Shown here: in pieces, positions 35,271-45,060 of the stretch
How positions within the stretch are numbered: position 1 is the first letter of the stretch
How the letters are laid out: each line of letters opens with the position of its first letter
From: Azorinus chamasolen
Lineage: Eukaryota > Mollusca > Bivalvia > Cardiida > Solecurtidae
Direction: 5' to 3'
Length of the DNA: 64,000 bases
NCBI GenBank assembly: GCA_963576725.1
Contig: OY755251.1
Span: 40,042,692 to 40,106,691 of the forward strand
Notes under the pieces: model-generated
Databases searched by the model: none
The model's input: the letters and a program-made list of their open reading frames with translations, nothing else
What the model was told of the DNA's origin: nothing
Translations under genes and position numbers: made by a program

Positions 35271-35910
35271 TGACAAAAACCTCCAGTTAAATGTGAGTTC
35301 ATACTCAAGCCTATCCCCGAAAGCCGACTGGAAGAAGGGCATATTACTCTGAAGCATTTCAAAATCAAGCGGGATGATGAAGCGATTACCATAAGCATTT
35401 GCAACGGCAACGTCCTTATTTTTTCCATCAGCCTTGTCTCCGGCGTTTACTCTCAACTTTGTCACATTTCTATTCGCAGTTGTGTCAATCCCCTGGTACT
35501 GGGAATTCTTCCGCTCATTATCCGTTTTCCATAGGTTTCGGTAGCACTCGTAGACATCGCTATCATCAACACTCATCACCTCGTTTCCGGAGATCTTTAT
35601 CGTGGTCTTCTTTACGATGGCTCGACCCAGATTGTTTACAACTGTACGATTAGCGTCGTTCGATTTCAGATTGATCTGGAAGGCTAGGTGGGCTGACCCA
35701 GGGACTATAACATCGTTGGCTCCGAGGTTTGGGAACCTCACTAAAAGCTGTTGATTCTGGTCTATCGTGCTTGGGTTGTTTGTGATAACGACCGTCTGGC
35801 GGATACCTTTTACCATGGCTCCCTTAATCGTCTGTTTGGGTTAAGTTTTCTACCAAATTCGCTTTGACTCATTTTAATTAAAGTTACATACCTTTAATTT
35901 ATAAATTCAA

Positions 35911-37179
35911 ATGGATTATGATTTTGAAATGGATGAATTTGGTACCCAGAACCAAGATGATATGGTCTCGGATGATATTGCAACTACTTCTTTACCCAAT
36001 CAATTACTCTTTGATACCGTTGATGATTATTATGAGGATTAAGATGAGGTATATAAAACGGGTGAACCTGAAATTATTAACTACCAACATTTTGAGATAG
36101 ATAGAAAAGGACGACTCCACCCTAAAGACCAACCATCGGTTGAACTTGGAAAGAAAAATGGAGATCCCTATGCACTGTTTACTCTTTCATCAAAATATGG
36201 TGGCGTTACATTCATCCGAGATGAACTTGGTTTCTCAAACTATAAGAAGAACAAACTTCCTAAAAAGGCTGCAGACAAACTACGACAGGTTGATAGTGAA
36301 CTGGCAGTGGCTGAACGTGGTATTTTAGAGATGAGAGATATTAACAGGGTAACAACTTCGCTTTTTGAAGCGGAGGAAACAGCTCTTAAAACGATCGACG
36401 ACCCCCGTTTAGATTTAACAAATTTGGATAGGTCAGAAATGATGAACCGTTACAGAGTGCTTAAAGGGCTTGATAAAGCTATGCAAACTCAGCCGGGTGA
36501 GCTTGTGAACAACCTAGCAATGCTCACCCAACTCGACAAAGATATAGCAAAAGAGAAAAGTAAGCTGGAAGAGGTTGAAGACCCTGAGTCGAAACGGGAG
36601 ATCTCAGAGAGAATAAGAAATCTCGAGGACGAGAGGTCTGCAAGGTTAGAGGCGGCTTTGGTAAATCGAAAGGCTTTAAAGTCTCAAATTTCCAGAATTC
36701 ATGAAACTATACGACATATGCTAGATGAAGACACCACGCTAGCTGAGCGGATAAGAACGTTATTTAGGGAGCAGGGGATTACAATAGTTTCCATAATCAG
36801 AGCGATTGGAATGGCCATAAGCACGCTCGTTCTAGCACTAACTGGAATAGTACATATATCCGACGTTCTCCTTCCTCCTACTGGAGGAGGTGGTGGTATT
36901 CCTCCTACACCCCCAATTCCATCAGATAAGGGTGGCTTAAAGGAGTGGGTGAAAAAACAGCTTAAGGTTTTTGGGAGACTACTTACGAACCTTGCTGGAA
37001 AGGCCGCAGCCGCGCTCCCTGGAATAATTGGAAGCATTGTTTCGTGGTTGCTCTCGACCGTAGGTAAGGCGGTTGGGTGGCTTGCAGAGAATACTTGGGC
37101 ATTATTAATTGGTATAGGAGGACTGTTACTTCTAGCAGTTCGCGAATGGTTAACGAAAGAGAAGCCACATGGAAAGTAA
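35911..37179 (+). pseudogene. Coiled-coil protein with C-terminal membrane-active region, one internal stop
   Basis: A 422-codon reading frame from ATG 35911 broken only by TAA at 36040-36042 (codon 44); the part from 36307 alone has 290 residues. N-terminal part acidic. Middle (about codons 150-285) charged and coiled-coil-like (EKSKLEEVEDPESKREISER). Then a hydrophobic stretch (ITIVSIIRAIGMAISTLVL), a proline/glycine linker (GGGGGIPPTPPIPSDKG), amphipathic helices (VFGRLLTNLAGKAAAALPG) and a final membrane segment before REWLTKEKP. It is divergent from the capsid gene with only about 95 bp between starts, so shared promoter control is likely. It belongs to a set repeatedly found beside capsid genes in invertebrate elements. 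Function unknown; a virion membrane-interacting protein is my inference. Confidence 0.55.
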
Positions 37180-38485
37180 CCCTACAGTTATACCACCTAC
37201 TATAAGAGCTATCTTCTCTTCTTCATGTGCTGATGCGGCCCTATCCCTATCACTTACTGGCGTTGGCGTTTGTGATGATGGTGGGTCTGCTTCTGGTGGG
37301 CCTACTAGATCCAATCTTGAAAACTTTCCGGTAGTTTGTTTGTGAACCACGCTATCTCCCTGAACATCCACCTTTCCGATGTGGAGATCGGTTGTGGCTT
37401 TTAGTATTTTGTTGTTGTATCCCGCTATATCTTTATGTTTAGGATAATATTACTCGGAGCCATATATAAACCGGTTCCAAACACCATATTTACCTCGCTT
37501 CCAGCATACTGTAAAACATTTTGATAACGTGTTATTGAGTCTGGTATGTTAACAGGTGAGTTGATAGCATCCTCCACATTAGCTAAGAACTGTTTTTGTG
37601 CCTCAGTCCCATCGATTATTCGTGATTTTGTTTGTGCCTGGGTATCGCCCACACATAAGTTCGGATTGAATCATTGAGACGCGCCATTCCGGGTTTAGTG
37701 AAACCTTTCGATTTATCTAGCACGAATGTACTCCAAGCCCCATCGACGCGTGGATCCTTTTCGATGAACTCAATATGTGTTTTAGGGGGGCGATAGTCAC
37801 AAGCAGATACCCCACAATGGCGCCCTCCATAGATTTCCGAATCGAATGTCAATCGTGTAGGATCTAGGTTTCCAACATTCTTACTTTTAATATGTTTATC
37901 TGGATTGTCGTGACGGAAATCTGTTCGAGTGAATGCTACGTGACCTTTGGTGTGAACATCTCCGAGTCCGTTAGTATTTGGGTACTCTTTTTGACGCCAA
38001 TCAGTTTGAGGGTGAACACCAAACTCCGAACAAAGTCGTTCACATGCTCTTCCGTTATATGTGTTACTAACGGGATTCCAAGAGTCTTCTTGGGGAAGAG
38101 CGACTTTCATCTCTTCCAAAATTCGTCTAGTGGTGTAATACACGTGGAAGAGATATACGGATTGTAATAACAGGTTTTGATGAGCCTCTGGTCCATTCAG
38201 ATGGTCGTTAAATGAAACCCCACTTCCTGCTGTGGCACACCATATAGCGAAATTTAGTTGATTTTGCCAGAACTGCATCGGTTTGTTAGTCCAAGCTTGG
38301 ACTGCGGCGTCTGTTGTAACTTTAGGCAATTTATAATTTTCCCAGATATCAGGTATGTTGGAAAAAAAGAATTGATTGGGGCCAGCTGTGATCAGGAGAG
38401 TGGTTAGATTGCTGGCTTGTAGGTTTCTCGGGTATACCGCTCCTGTTTTATACTTTACTTCACTATTAAACTTAAACACATTCAT
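37150..38485 (-). pseudogene. Large uncharacterised virion-cluster protein, two frameshifts
   Basis: Three frames in succession appear to be one gene. 38485-37640 begins MNVFKFNSEVKYKTGA and includes PNQFFFSNIPDIWENYKLP and WQNQLNFAIWCATAGSG. A second frame, 37652-37425, has TEAQKQFLANVEDAINSP and VFGTGLYMAPSN. A third, 37371-37150, ends in an acidic stretch and a membrane segment (IALIVGGITVGLLSMWLLF). The text flows across the joins at about 37645 and 37400, so single-base indels are inferred. The whole would be about 440 residues with one C-terminal anchor. I do not know its function; position in the capsid cluster suggests a virion protein. ATG 38485 is chosen over the longer upstream frame because it sits directly opposite the divergent gene start at 38495. 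Confidence 0.5.
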
Positions 38486-38644
38486 GTTATAATAATGTTT
38501 CAGACTGTATCTAATATAACTAATGGTCCGATATATCTTCAACAACCTGTGGATAATAGAGACGGGCGTCTTAAGATTGGGCTACGATCAATCACATACA
38601 CAGTTGGCTGGTATAATATCGAGAAAGAAGAATACTTTTTTTAA

Positions 38645-38795
38645 AAAGGGGTTGTTCTGAAAATTGAATACCGCTTAAGCCGGTGCTAGGGGGCGTGAGC
38701 AGTGTTGCACTTTCAATTACTGTTCATGAACAGACTCAATAAAACCGAGTCTGCAATTTTCTCTTTTTGTGTTCCAATTTTTGCTCTCAGGGGAT
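38645..38795 (-). mobile_element. MITE family D copy inside the minor capsid gene
   Basis: Reverse orientation relative to 42091-42556. Shared words include ACCGCTTAAGCCGGTGCTAG, GTTCATGAACAGACTCAATA and AACCGAGTCTGCAATTTTCTC. Gene sequence stops at its left edge and resumes at its right edge. Confidence 0.75.
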
Positions 38796-39154
38796 CACCT
38801 CCCTTCAGAATTTTTAATCCTAGTAAAATTATCTTTCATCCCGGCCTGTGGACCTTTCAACAGGTGGCAGATAAAATTAACACAAAGTTTCCTGAATTGA
38901 ATTTTATACTTAATGAAACTAATGGAACGATTTTATTGGGTGGTCTTTTTGAAGATTATTATATAGTCTCATATGGGTTAATTAAGCTTCTAACAGGTTA
39001 CGAACAACAACGTGATGAAGTTCCAGAACTCTGGAGACGTTCACACTCCTTTGACGATGTCCATTTCTATGGTAATGAATTATATATATGTATAGGTGAG
39101 AGAAATCCGGTAAATTTCAACACGAACAGGTTGTTATATATTCATCTACGATTT

Positions 39155-39960
39155 TAACAGTCGAAAAACTTTCTCTAAATTTTACTATCGAAATCTCTCG
39201 CTTATTGGCAAGTACCAATGTAATCTCAATGTGCTTCTGCGACACGGTATTTCACATCCTGAATTTTATTGTGATGTGATTTACAAACTTCGTAAAATTA
39301 TTGGACATACCCATTTTCTCACTTTGTTCATCAAATATGTTAAAAAATTCATTAAAAAGGGATATGATCCTGTAGTACTACAACATACTGCATGTTTGGT
39401 TGTGAACCCTTTTACAGTTGGCAATCACGCTGGCCGACAAGGAAGGTTTAGTACTCTATGAAGGCGACCTCTTAAATCCAGAAATGGAAGGAGAACGTCG
39501 GATATCTGTACTATTTCATTTTTGTCGTACCCTTTATTACCTTTCTATAGTTACTCTGTTTGCAGCTCAATCATTGAGTACACTAGCGATAGGTGGATAC
39601 AGTTTGTTCACTTAAATGTTTTCGTTATACATGCACTTTACCACTGTATATGCCGTCGCGGTTGTTGTAGATTAGTCGGAGAGGGGGATACGTCTATTTA
39701 CACTGTTTGTCTTTTAGGATGGGGATGGAATAAGTGTGATGTTTGGCGCCCATAAACCGGTTTAACCCCCAGTGACTTTTGTCACTGACCGTACCAAGGC
39801 GGTACTTCCATCTTCCTCCTATTGTATGTTTGTTTTGTCTTTGTGCGTCTCTTGTTGTTTTTATAGTTATGTACATTTGCTGTTTCCTTGTGTTGCTGTT
39901 CGGGCGACTGTTTGTTCTGTATGTGGTGTTTCCTGCATGACTCATTTTTGTACTTAGATC
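39155..39960 (+). mobile_element. Penelope-like repeat copy 7 with coding remnant
   Basis: The first part (39160-39420) reads LNVLLRHGISHPEFYCDVI, FIKYVKKFIKKGYDPVVLQ and ACLVVNPFTVG, the C-terminal tail of a Penelope-like reverse transcriptase by family memory. Next come the GGAGAACGTCGGATATC block, GTTGTTGTAGATTAGTCGG, ACCGGTTTAACCCCCAGTG and GGTGTTTCCTGCATGACTCA. Inserted in the minor capsid gene. This copy links the coding tail with the noncoding part and so defines the family. Confidence 0.6.
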
Positions 39961-40189
39961 ATATTAACACATCTGGGAACACTCTAAATGGAGCTCCTAG
40001 CAGTCTGCTCGTCATTGTTGCTGTCGGTGGCTGGTCATTCGGAGAAATTAAATCATCTACATTCTCTAACCCAGAGTTTAAACTTCTTCAACAAGGCTCC
40101 CTACCAGAACTCTCATTCTCAATTAGAAATGAGCTCGGTAAGAAAATAGACAACCACGGTTTGCCTATTTCTGTTGTTCTTGAAATAAA

Positions 40190-41534
40190 ATGAGTATCTT
40201 TGGTGGTTATGGTGGTGTTATGGGTTGGAAACCCAACTCGAATTTACCTGATTTATCCAAATACGTAAAAAGGTCGGATTTACCCGATTCACCTGATTTA
40301 TCCCAATACGTAAAAAATTCGAATTTACCGGATTTTTTTCAATACTTAAAAAAGACGAAGGAAGGCGACCTAGACCTAATGGGGGTCGCGTTAAAAATCT
40401 CGGAGATATTAAAGTACTTTCAGATGCGGTTTCAGCGAAGTTGGTACAACAGGGGTGGGATGTTTTAAGAAAAGAAATCCTTCGCAAAAATAGTGATACA
40501 ATTATGGAAGGTGACTTAAACCTCGGTGGTCACCGGATTCGGGATGTGGAAACCCCACACACTTCTACTGATGCTGCTAACAGGTACTACGTTGACACTA
40601 GAATCAGCCATATTAATCCTATAATTTCCCTTGTGGCAGAAGAACGTGGCCCCCTAATCGGAGGGGAATTTGAATGGTCTTTCGGTTCCAACGCAGAAGG
40701 TGGAAAAGTGAGTTATGTTATGATGACAAATGGGAAAATATTACGAATGTCTCTCGCTTCAGCCGATCGCGATGGTTTATCAGAAGATACGGTCGTTGTG
40801 GGTATCACAATTAATGGTAAATTTAGACATAGTTACGAAATAATTAAGAATCCCAAGAGTTACTCCGCCAATAAGACTTTTCAAACACCTCTTGAAATTC
40901 ATAAGGGTGATATCATCAACTTTCAGTCACGAGATACAAGCCGGAAACACGCTGCAGGTACAGTTGCAATCCTAATTGAATTAGAAAGTGAAAATTATAG
41001 TATGAAAGATAAAGATATTGTCGCGTCACTTTATCCAACCCTACCTGAGTCGGGACACGCTTACCGCCTACAGGAGATAACCAGCATACAATCCGATTTT
41101 AAACGTGAGGCTGAGAAAAGAGCCTGTCTCTATAAAAATATAAGCGGGGTGTGAACTTCGTAGGCGGATTTGACGCCACTCTAACATGTGTTAGTGCCGA
41201 TCTAAGTATCGGAGGAGTTGGGCTTCTTTCTACAATCGTGGCTATCCCGGTTGCAATAGGCCTTCAGTCTGGTTCTCTTGGATGCGCTGGTCTCATTGTT
41301 ATACGTAAGGTGGCTGGACGTCGTCTATCTACTAAGTGTAGTAAACATCAACATATCGAGGCAATTGCACGGGCAAAGATTAACTCGATTTCCGATATTG
41401 TAAGCAAAGCACTCGAGGATGGGAATATATCCGAGATTGAGTACTGCCTTGTTACTCAAGAAGCCCACAAGTTTGAAGACCTGAAACAAAAAGCCTCTGC
41501 AAAGAAAGAGCCTACTATAAAATGGATGAATTGA
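40190..41534 (+). pseudogene. Fibre-like virion protein, two frameshifts
   Basis: Starts at ATG 40190, overlapping the preceding stop as ATGA. Frame 1 (to about 40380) has three repeats around LPDLSKYVK, PDLSQYVK and LPDFFQYLK. A slip within a G run near 40380 moves to the frame continuing DIKVLSDAV and, after 40441, GDLNLGGHRIRDVETP, a short repeat typical of trimeric fibre shafts. A globular part follows (EFEWSFGSN...). A second slip near 41150 leads to a hydrophobic segment (GGVGLLSTIVAIPVAIGL) and a charged helix (HIEAIARAKINSISDIVSKAL). If continuous it is about 445 residues: anchor-like shaft, head, then a membrane-plus-helix end. A receptor-binding fibre role is inferred from repeat pattern and position only. 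Confidence 0.45.
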
Positions 41535-41617
41535 AAAAAAACTTACTAGAACAAGGTCGCAAAGAAGCATTAGACGAGCTCGTAAAAAAGTTAGTTCTCA
41601 GATTGTACATGTGTTAG
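41522..41617 (+). CDS. Very short ORF after the fibre-like gene
   Basis: 31 codons from ATG 41522, overlapping the stop of the preceding frame. It is lysine/leucine-rich and helical (EQGRKEALDELVKKL). It could be a small protein or the frameshifted C-terminus of the fibre-like gene; the latter is slightly more likely because the charged-helix character continues. Confidence 0.3.
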   Translation: MDELKKNLLEQGRKEALDELVKKLVLRLYMC

Positions 41618-41667
41618 GGATAACGACCCCCCTCCTACATATTAAAGATATAACCCTATATAAAAAT

Positions 41668-41790
41668 ATGTGTCCACCAATAGATTTCATTCAAATTAGT
41701 CTACCCATAATAGAAAATTATGCGATGTGGGAAATTCATGAAGAGATAGAACATCTTAAAAATATAGAACGTTCCAAAAATATAGAATAA
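41668..41790 (+). CDS. Short hypothetical ORF
   Basis: 40 residues from ATG 41668. No domain seen. Ends in three short repeats of a K-N-I-E type. Same strand and spacing as neighbours, so possibly a small gene of the viral-like cluster; chance is equally possible. Confidence 0.2.
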   Translation: MCPPIDFIQISLPIIENYAMWEIHEEIEHLKNIERSKNIE

Positions 41791-41867
41791 TTTTTTTTAT
41801 ATATAATGTATAAATTCTCACCCCTAACCATGTTTACTTGTACATTAGATGTTATATTAGTAATCTG

Positions 41868-42885
41868 TAACAAGACCACAAAGATCTCACCGATAAACTC
41901 ATCCCTTTAATAAAAAACACAGATGGTAGGGTGAAGGCTATAAATAGTAATTATGGGCACGCATGTTGTCCAGGTTATAACAAATATATAAAAAAGACGC
42001 CTAAAGAAAGTAGAACCTGTTTTAATTCATCATTAGAAGTGATTATAGTTTTAGACAAAGACGACCCGGATATTACAGAATCTGAAAATGGGTGATCCTT
42101 CGAAAGCAAAAGTAGAAATGCAAAAAGAGAAAATTGCAGACTCGGTTTTATTGAGTCTGTTCATGAGTAATAATTAAAAGTGCAACACTACTCACGCCCC
42201 CTAGCACCGGCTTAAGCAGTATTCACTTTTCAAAACTAATAACATCAAAACTTATGATCCCTAAGGACCAGAAAATATAACAACACTGAGAATGAAGTAC
42301 GGGGCGACTTTTTACGACCGCCACACAAGCACTTAACACCTGCTGTTGTGAAGTACATATAATCTGAAAATGGGTGATCCTTCGAAAGCAAAAGTAGAAA
42401 TGCAAAATGAGAAAATTGCAGACTCGGTTTTATTGAGTCTGTTCATGAGTAATAATTAAAAGTGCAACACCACTCACGCCCCCTAGCACCGGCTTAAGCA
42501 GTATTCAATTTTCAAAACTAATAACATCAAAACTTATGATCCCGAAGGACCAGAAGAATTGAAAGAAATCTTGAGCAACCGGCCAACAATTAAATATTAC
42601 GTATTAAAATGTTTCCCTTCGACGGGCAGGATTTAAATTCCCGGCGTATTAATGAAATATTACTCAGATGGGGTTTTTATAGCCGAGTGTTGGGCTAGTT
42701 ATCTATCAGATAAAAAACTCGGGAATGACCCCCATACACCGATAAAAGTCGCAAGCTTACACCCACTGATGGTAAACTATAAATTCCATTTAATACGGAG
42801 AACAGAAAAAGAGATATTAAATTTAAATAAAATAGTTAACTATTTAAATGAAGAAAAAAACGACCTGAAATCTGTCCCCCATTGA
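41868..42885 (+). pseudogene. Broken small gene of the viral-like cluster, split by duplicated MITE-D
   Basis: An open stretch to about 42092 reads DLTDKLIPLIKNTDGRVKA, YGHACCPGYNKYIKK and VIIVLDKDDPDIT. It is cut by family-D MITE copies (42091-42556). Sequence resumes with ELKEILSNRPTIKYYVLKC, a stop near 42635, then YYSDGVFIAECWASYLSDK to 42885, ending in a lysine/asparagine-rich helix. The two sides could be one gene of about 180 residues. No family recognised. Coding-like texture and absence of repeats set it apart from the flanks. Confidence 0.35.
42091..42556. mobile_element. MITE family D, tandemly duplicated
   Basis: Unit one begins GGGTGATCCTTCGAAAGC near 42092 and reaches ATGATCCCTAAGGACCAG near 42270. 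A linker with ATATAACAACACTGAG and CAAGCACTTAACACCTG follows, then unit two from about 42370 to TGATCCCGAAGGACCAG near 42556. The same unit-linker-unit order is seen at 18436-18830, so the composite itself has moved or arisen once and spread. Confidence 0.75.
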
Positions 42886-43330
42886 GATCGCTAAATTATC
42901 AATGAAATGCGTAGACAAAGGAAAAAAAAATTAAAGTAATTTAATTTATAGCGGGAAAATAAATGTTTTAGGTTCTCATGGGATAGATATTACAGAAAAA
43001 AACCCCAATTCTTTAAGAGAATCATAGAGAATAATACAGAATTAATAGTAACACCACAAGGTAAAAAAAAGTAAACAAATTTATATAGCGAGTTATAATT
43101 CGAATAGACCCATAAATAAGAAGTACCATAGACCCTTAACTAACTAATTTTTATATTGAAAACATTCGACATTTCATTCAGCCAGTGTCTTCGTTCATTC
43201 AGACCCATTTTTTCAATTTTACTATGAATGCGCGTATGAATATTTCGTAGTAAATTTTCTAGTGATTCGGTTTCCGACAGTATATTCATTTTTCCGACAG
43301 TATATCGGTGGTTTATATGCTTCAAATTTT
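42886..43330. pseudogene. Decayed right end of the viral-like cluster
   Basis: Plus-strand fragments around 42960-43070 translate to pieces such as LGSHGIDITEK and RIIENNTELIVTPQGKKK separated by frameshifts. On the minus strand 43325-43140 is a 61-codon frame with ETESLENLLRNIHTRIHSK and GLNERRHWLNEMSNVFN, helical and charged. None is recognised. I see no terminal inverted repeat matching the left end near 26600-26950, so the boundary of the cluster is undefined. Confidence 0.3.
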
Positions 43331-43439
43331 GTCACGTGGACCAATCAGAATGCGTGTTACAAAAATGTTGCATTAGAATTGACCTTTAAACATGATAAAA
43401 GGACAGGTGGAAATATCAATCCGTTTTTACTGAATATGT

Positions 43440-43575
43440 GGGTTCTATCGATGTATCTATCGATGTTTTGGTGATGACTGCGTCTTGCGTGTGGCTTTCT
43501 CTGCTTGACTTCACTACCTTTTTGTTTAAAAGTGCGACGAACAGCATAAGTACACACATGAATAGGATAAAATGT
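43440..43575 (+). mobile_element. Fragment of Penelope-like repeat
   Basis: Matches the outer end of copies 5 and 6: TCGATGTTTTGGTGATGAC, GCGTCTTGCGTGTGGCTTTC and CTGCTTGACTTCACTAC. Only about 135 bp remain. Confidence 0.6.
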
Positions 43576-43605
43576 CATTAAAACATTGATGAGGTCAAAC
43601 AGATA

Positions 43606-43806
43606 TTAACCTTTAGCCTGCTATGGGCGGATGAGTGAATACTTATGCAAACAGTTTGGATCTAGATGAGACGCCGAGTAACTCGTTGTCTCATCAGGAT
43701 CCAGACTGTTTGATACCCGGATTGCATTTTGGTAGACAAATTTATTATAGCTTGAATTTTGAAAATATAGTGGCTGAAATAATTTGCTCAGCAGGCTAAA
43801 GGTTAA
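43606..43806. mobile_element. TTAA MITE family A, complete copy
   Basis: Terminal inverted repeats are perfect for 17 bp: TTAACCTTTAGCCTGCT and its reverse complement ending in GGTTAA. Interior arms GATGAGACGCCGAG and facing GTCTCATCAGG. Same size class and sequence as 24338-24551. Non-coding; piggyBac-type by TTAA ends (inference). Confidence 0.8.
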
Positions 43807-44550
43807 TATACAGTTAACCGCTCTAAACCGAACACCCAGGTAATTATCAATGTCGCCAATTAAGACACGTGACAGCTAAATGCAGGTGAAAATCATGCAA
43901 AATTTCTCTCTGATGTTTCCTTTATGCAATTCAACATGCATTAAGCTGTCACCTGGCAAATTTATTTGACTTTACACATTTGGGTTATACAGGTTTCGCT
44001 GTATATTACTAATTAAATCCATGTTTTTGGAGACATTTTCACTTTAGTCTTGTGTACTTTTATCATCAGGCGTTGTTCATGTTTTAAAACCAATGACAGC
44101 CAAGGGAAAATATGAGATTTGGTTGGGTATATTAAGCAGGTAACGTTGGTTTACTTACGACCAGTCGATGTTATTTTCAATGTGAAAAATTATTTTTGTA
44201 AAGACATCACCTGCCAACTCCACAATCAGTCAACTGCGCGGTATTCAATTATGTTAACTATAATTGACAGAACGGCTTCCGCCCAACTTGTGCAAGGTTA
44301 AGCCCGACTTACGCAACATTTTTCTTTAAGTAAAACACTAAAACGTAACATACGTACGTAAAAACTTCTTCATTCGTAGACTGACGCAAGCGTAATTTCG
44401 TTATAGTAAAGCAGTACCAAGTTGGTTTCAAATAAAATCGGACGAAATACAAGAGAAACTGACTTAAACGAAACAAAAGCTGTTCTTAGAAAAAACCATG
44501 ATTTTGTTTGCAGAGTATGACTCGAAACGACTTTACCATGGCAATTGGAA
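43807..44550. other. No gene; one small palindromic repeat
   Basis: At 43870-43957 is a palindrome with arms GTGACAGCTAAATGCAGGTG and its near complement, the family noted near 3140. Nothing else recognised. Confidence 0.5.
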
Positions 44551-44554
44551 ACGC

Positions 44555-44583
44555 GATTAGGGTTAGGGTTAGGGTTAGGGTTG
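44555..44583. repeat. Interstitial telomeric repeat (TTAGGG)n
   Basis: Four tandem TTAGGG units plus partial flanks, directly followed by a GTGTGTGCG stretch. TTAGGG is the telomere repeat of most metazoans, including molluscs. Short internal tracts like this usually mark break repair. Confidence 0.9.
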
Positions 44584-44603
44584 TGTGTGCGCTTGGGTGT
44601 AAA

Positions 44604-45060
44604 AAAGTAAAGTACCTAGTTATAGTCTACTTTCAGTCCGAATGACCGCTCAGCCAACTGTACATTTACCCGCCTGGTCATTGAGTCATTGGCCTACAAT
44701 ATTGAGCACTGCTAACATGTGGTCCAATCATGCAGCCGCAGTACCGGCGAGTGACCCTCACAGGTACCCATTTTAACCCCCTTGGTGGAGAGGATGTGCG
44801 GGTGGTAGACACGGAAAAGCGTCTCTGGAATTTCCGGGAGGGACCGGGATTTGAACCCCGCATCTCCGGACTGGTAGTCAAGCGCGTTACCACTAGACCA
44901 CCGCCACCTACAAAGTAAAGTACCTAGTTATAGTCTACTTTCAGTCCAAATGACCGCTCAGCCGACTGTACATTTACTCCCCTGGTCATTGAGTCATTTT
45001 GGCCTACAATATTGAGCACTGCTAACATCAGTACCGGCGAGTCACCCTCACAGGTACGTG
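44604..45060. repeat. Partial tandem duplication carrying a tRNA-headed SINE
   Basis: 44604-44780 and 44911-45057 are direct copies (shared AAAGTACCTAGTTATAGTC, GACCGCTCAGCC, TGGTCATTGAGTCATT, CAATATTGAGCACTGC). The second lacks about 25 bp after GCTAACAT. Between and partly inside is a tRNA-like module on the minus strand. The whole resembles a SINE whose body is duplicated. Confidence 0.6.
44833..44909 (-). repeat. tRNA-derived SINE head with Pol III A and B boxes
   Basis: Minus strand: A box within GTCTAGTGGTAAC (44898-44886) and B box GGTTCAAATCC (44858-44848). The T-stem is nearly complete, but the acceptor stem pairs only partly. A non-tRNA body follows directly without a terminator, which fits a SINE promoter head rather than a functional tRNA. 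Confidence 0.6.

Larger units (their letters stand above)
32180..35816 (-). pseudogene. Major capsid protein (double jelly-roll type), split by repeat insertions
   Basis: The N-terminal part (35816 to about 35275) contains DQNQQLLVRFPNLGANDVI, GSAHLAFQINL and ISGNEVMSVDDSDV and ends at LEYELTFN. The C-terminal part (about 32857-32180) resumes with FSIDGIALEFEMV and has ILYDRVLRH, SDTLWNINLNVPARSM, DPKITKVEV-like NPKITKVEVMVEGVP, LWLDLRSTDDD and SEGITIQITKEAEANG. These blocks recur in capsid proteins of invertebrate Polinton/adintovirus-type elements, and double jelly-roll is the fold known for that group. About 400 residues fit the family. Breaks: 2.4 kb of two tandem-repeat insertions after residue about 180, and a TGA at 32426-32428. 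An ATG at 35872 in another frame gives 20 residues ending over the annotated ATG, so the true N-terminus may be longer with an indel. Confidence 0.75.
38495..40193 (+). pseudogene. Probable minor capsid (penton-like) gene, split by a MITE and a PLE copy
   Basis: Three pieces read in order: 38495-38644 (start MFQTVSNITNGPIYLQQPV, then KIGLRSITYTVGWYNI); about 38795-39153 (HPGLWTFQQVADKINTKF through FNTNRLLYIHLR); and about 39960-40193 (GAPSSLLVIVAVGGWSFGEI, ELSFSIRNELGKKIDNHGLP to the stop). The breaks coincide with a family-D MITE (38645-38795) and a Penelope-like copy (39155-39960), so the gene was intact before those insertions. Summed length is about 250 residues, the size of single jelly-roll penton proteins in Polintons. 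The ending N-H-G-L-P-I-S-V followed by a short strand supports that by memory only. Its start is nine bases from the divergent start at 38485. Its stop overlaps the fibre gene ATG. Confidence 0.5.

Noticed and set aside
26600..43400. Terminal inverted repeats for the second viral-like cluster
   Set aside because: I compared the flanks near 26600-26950 and 42900-43340 and saw no inverted match, so no ends are claimed.
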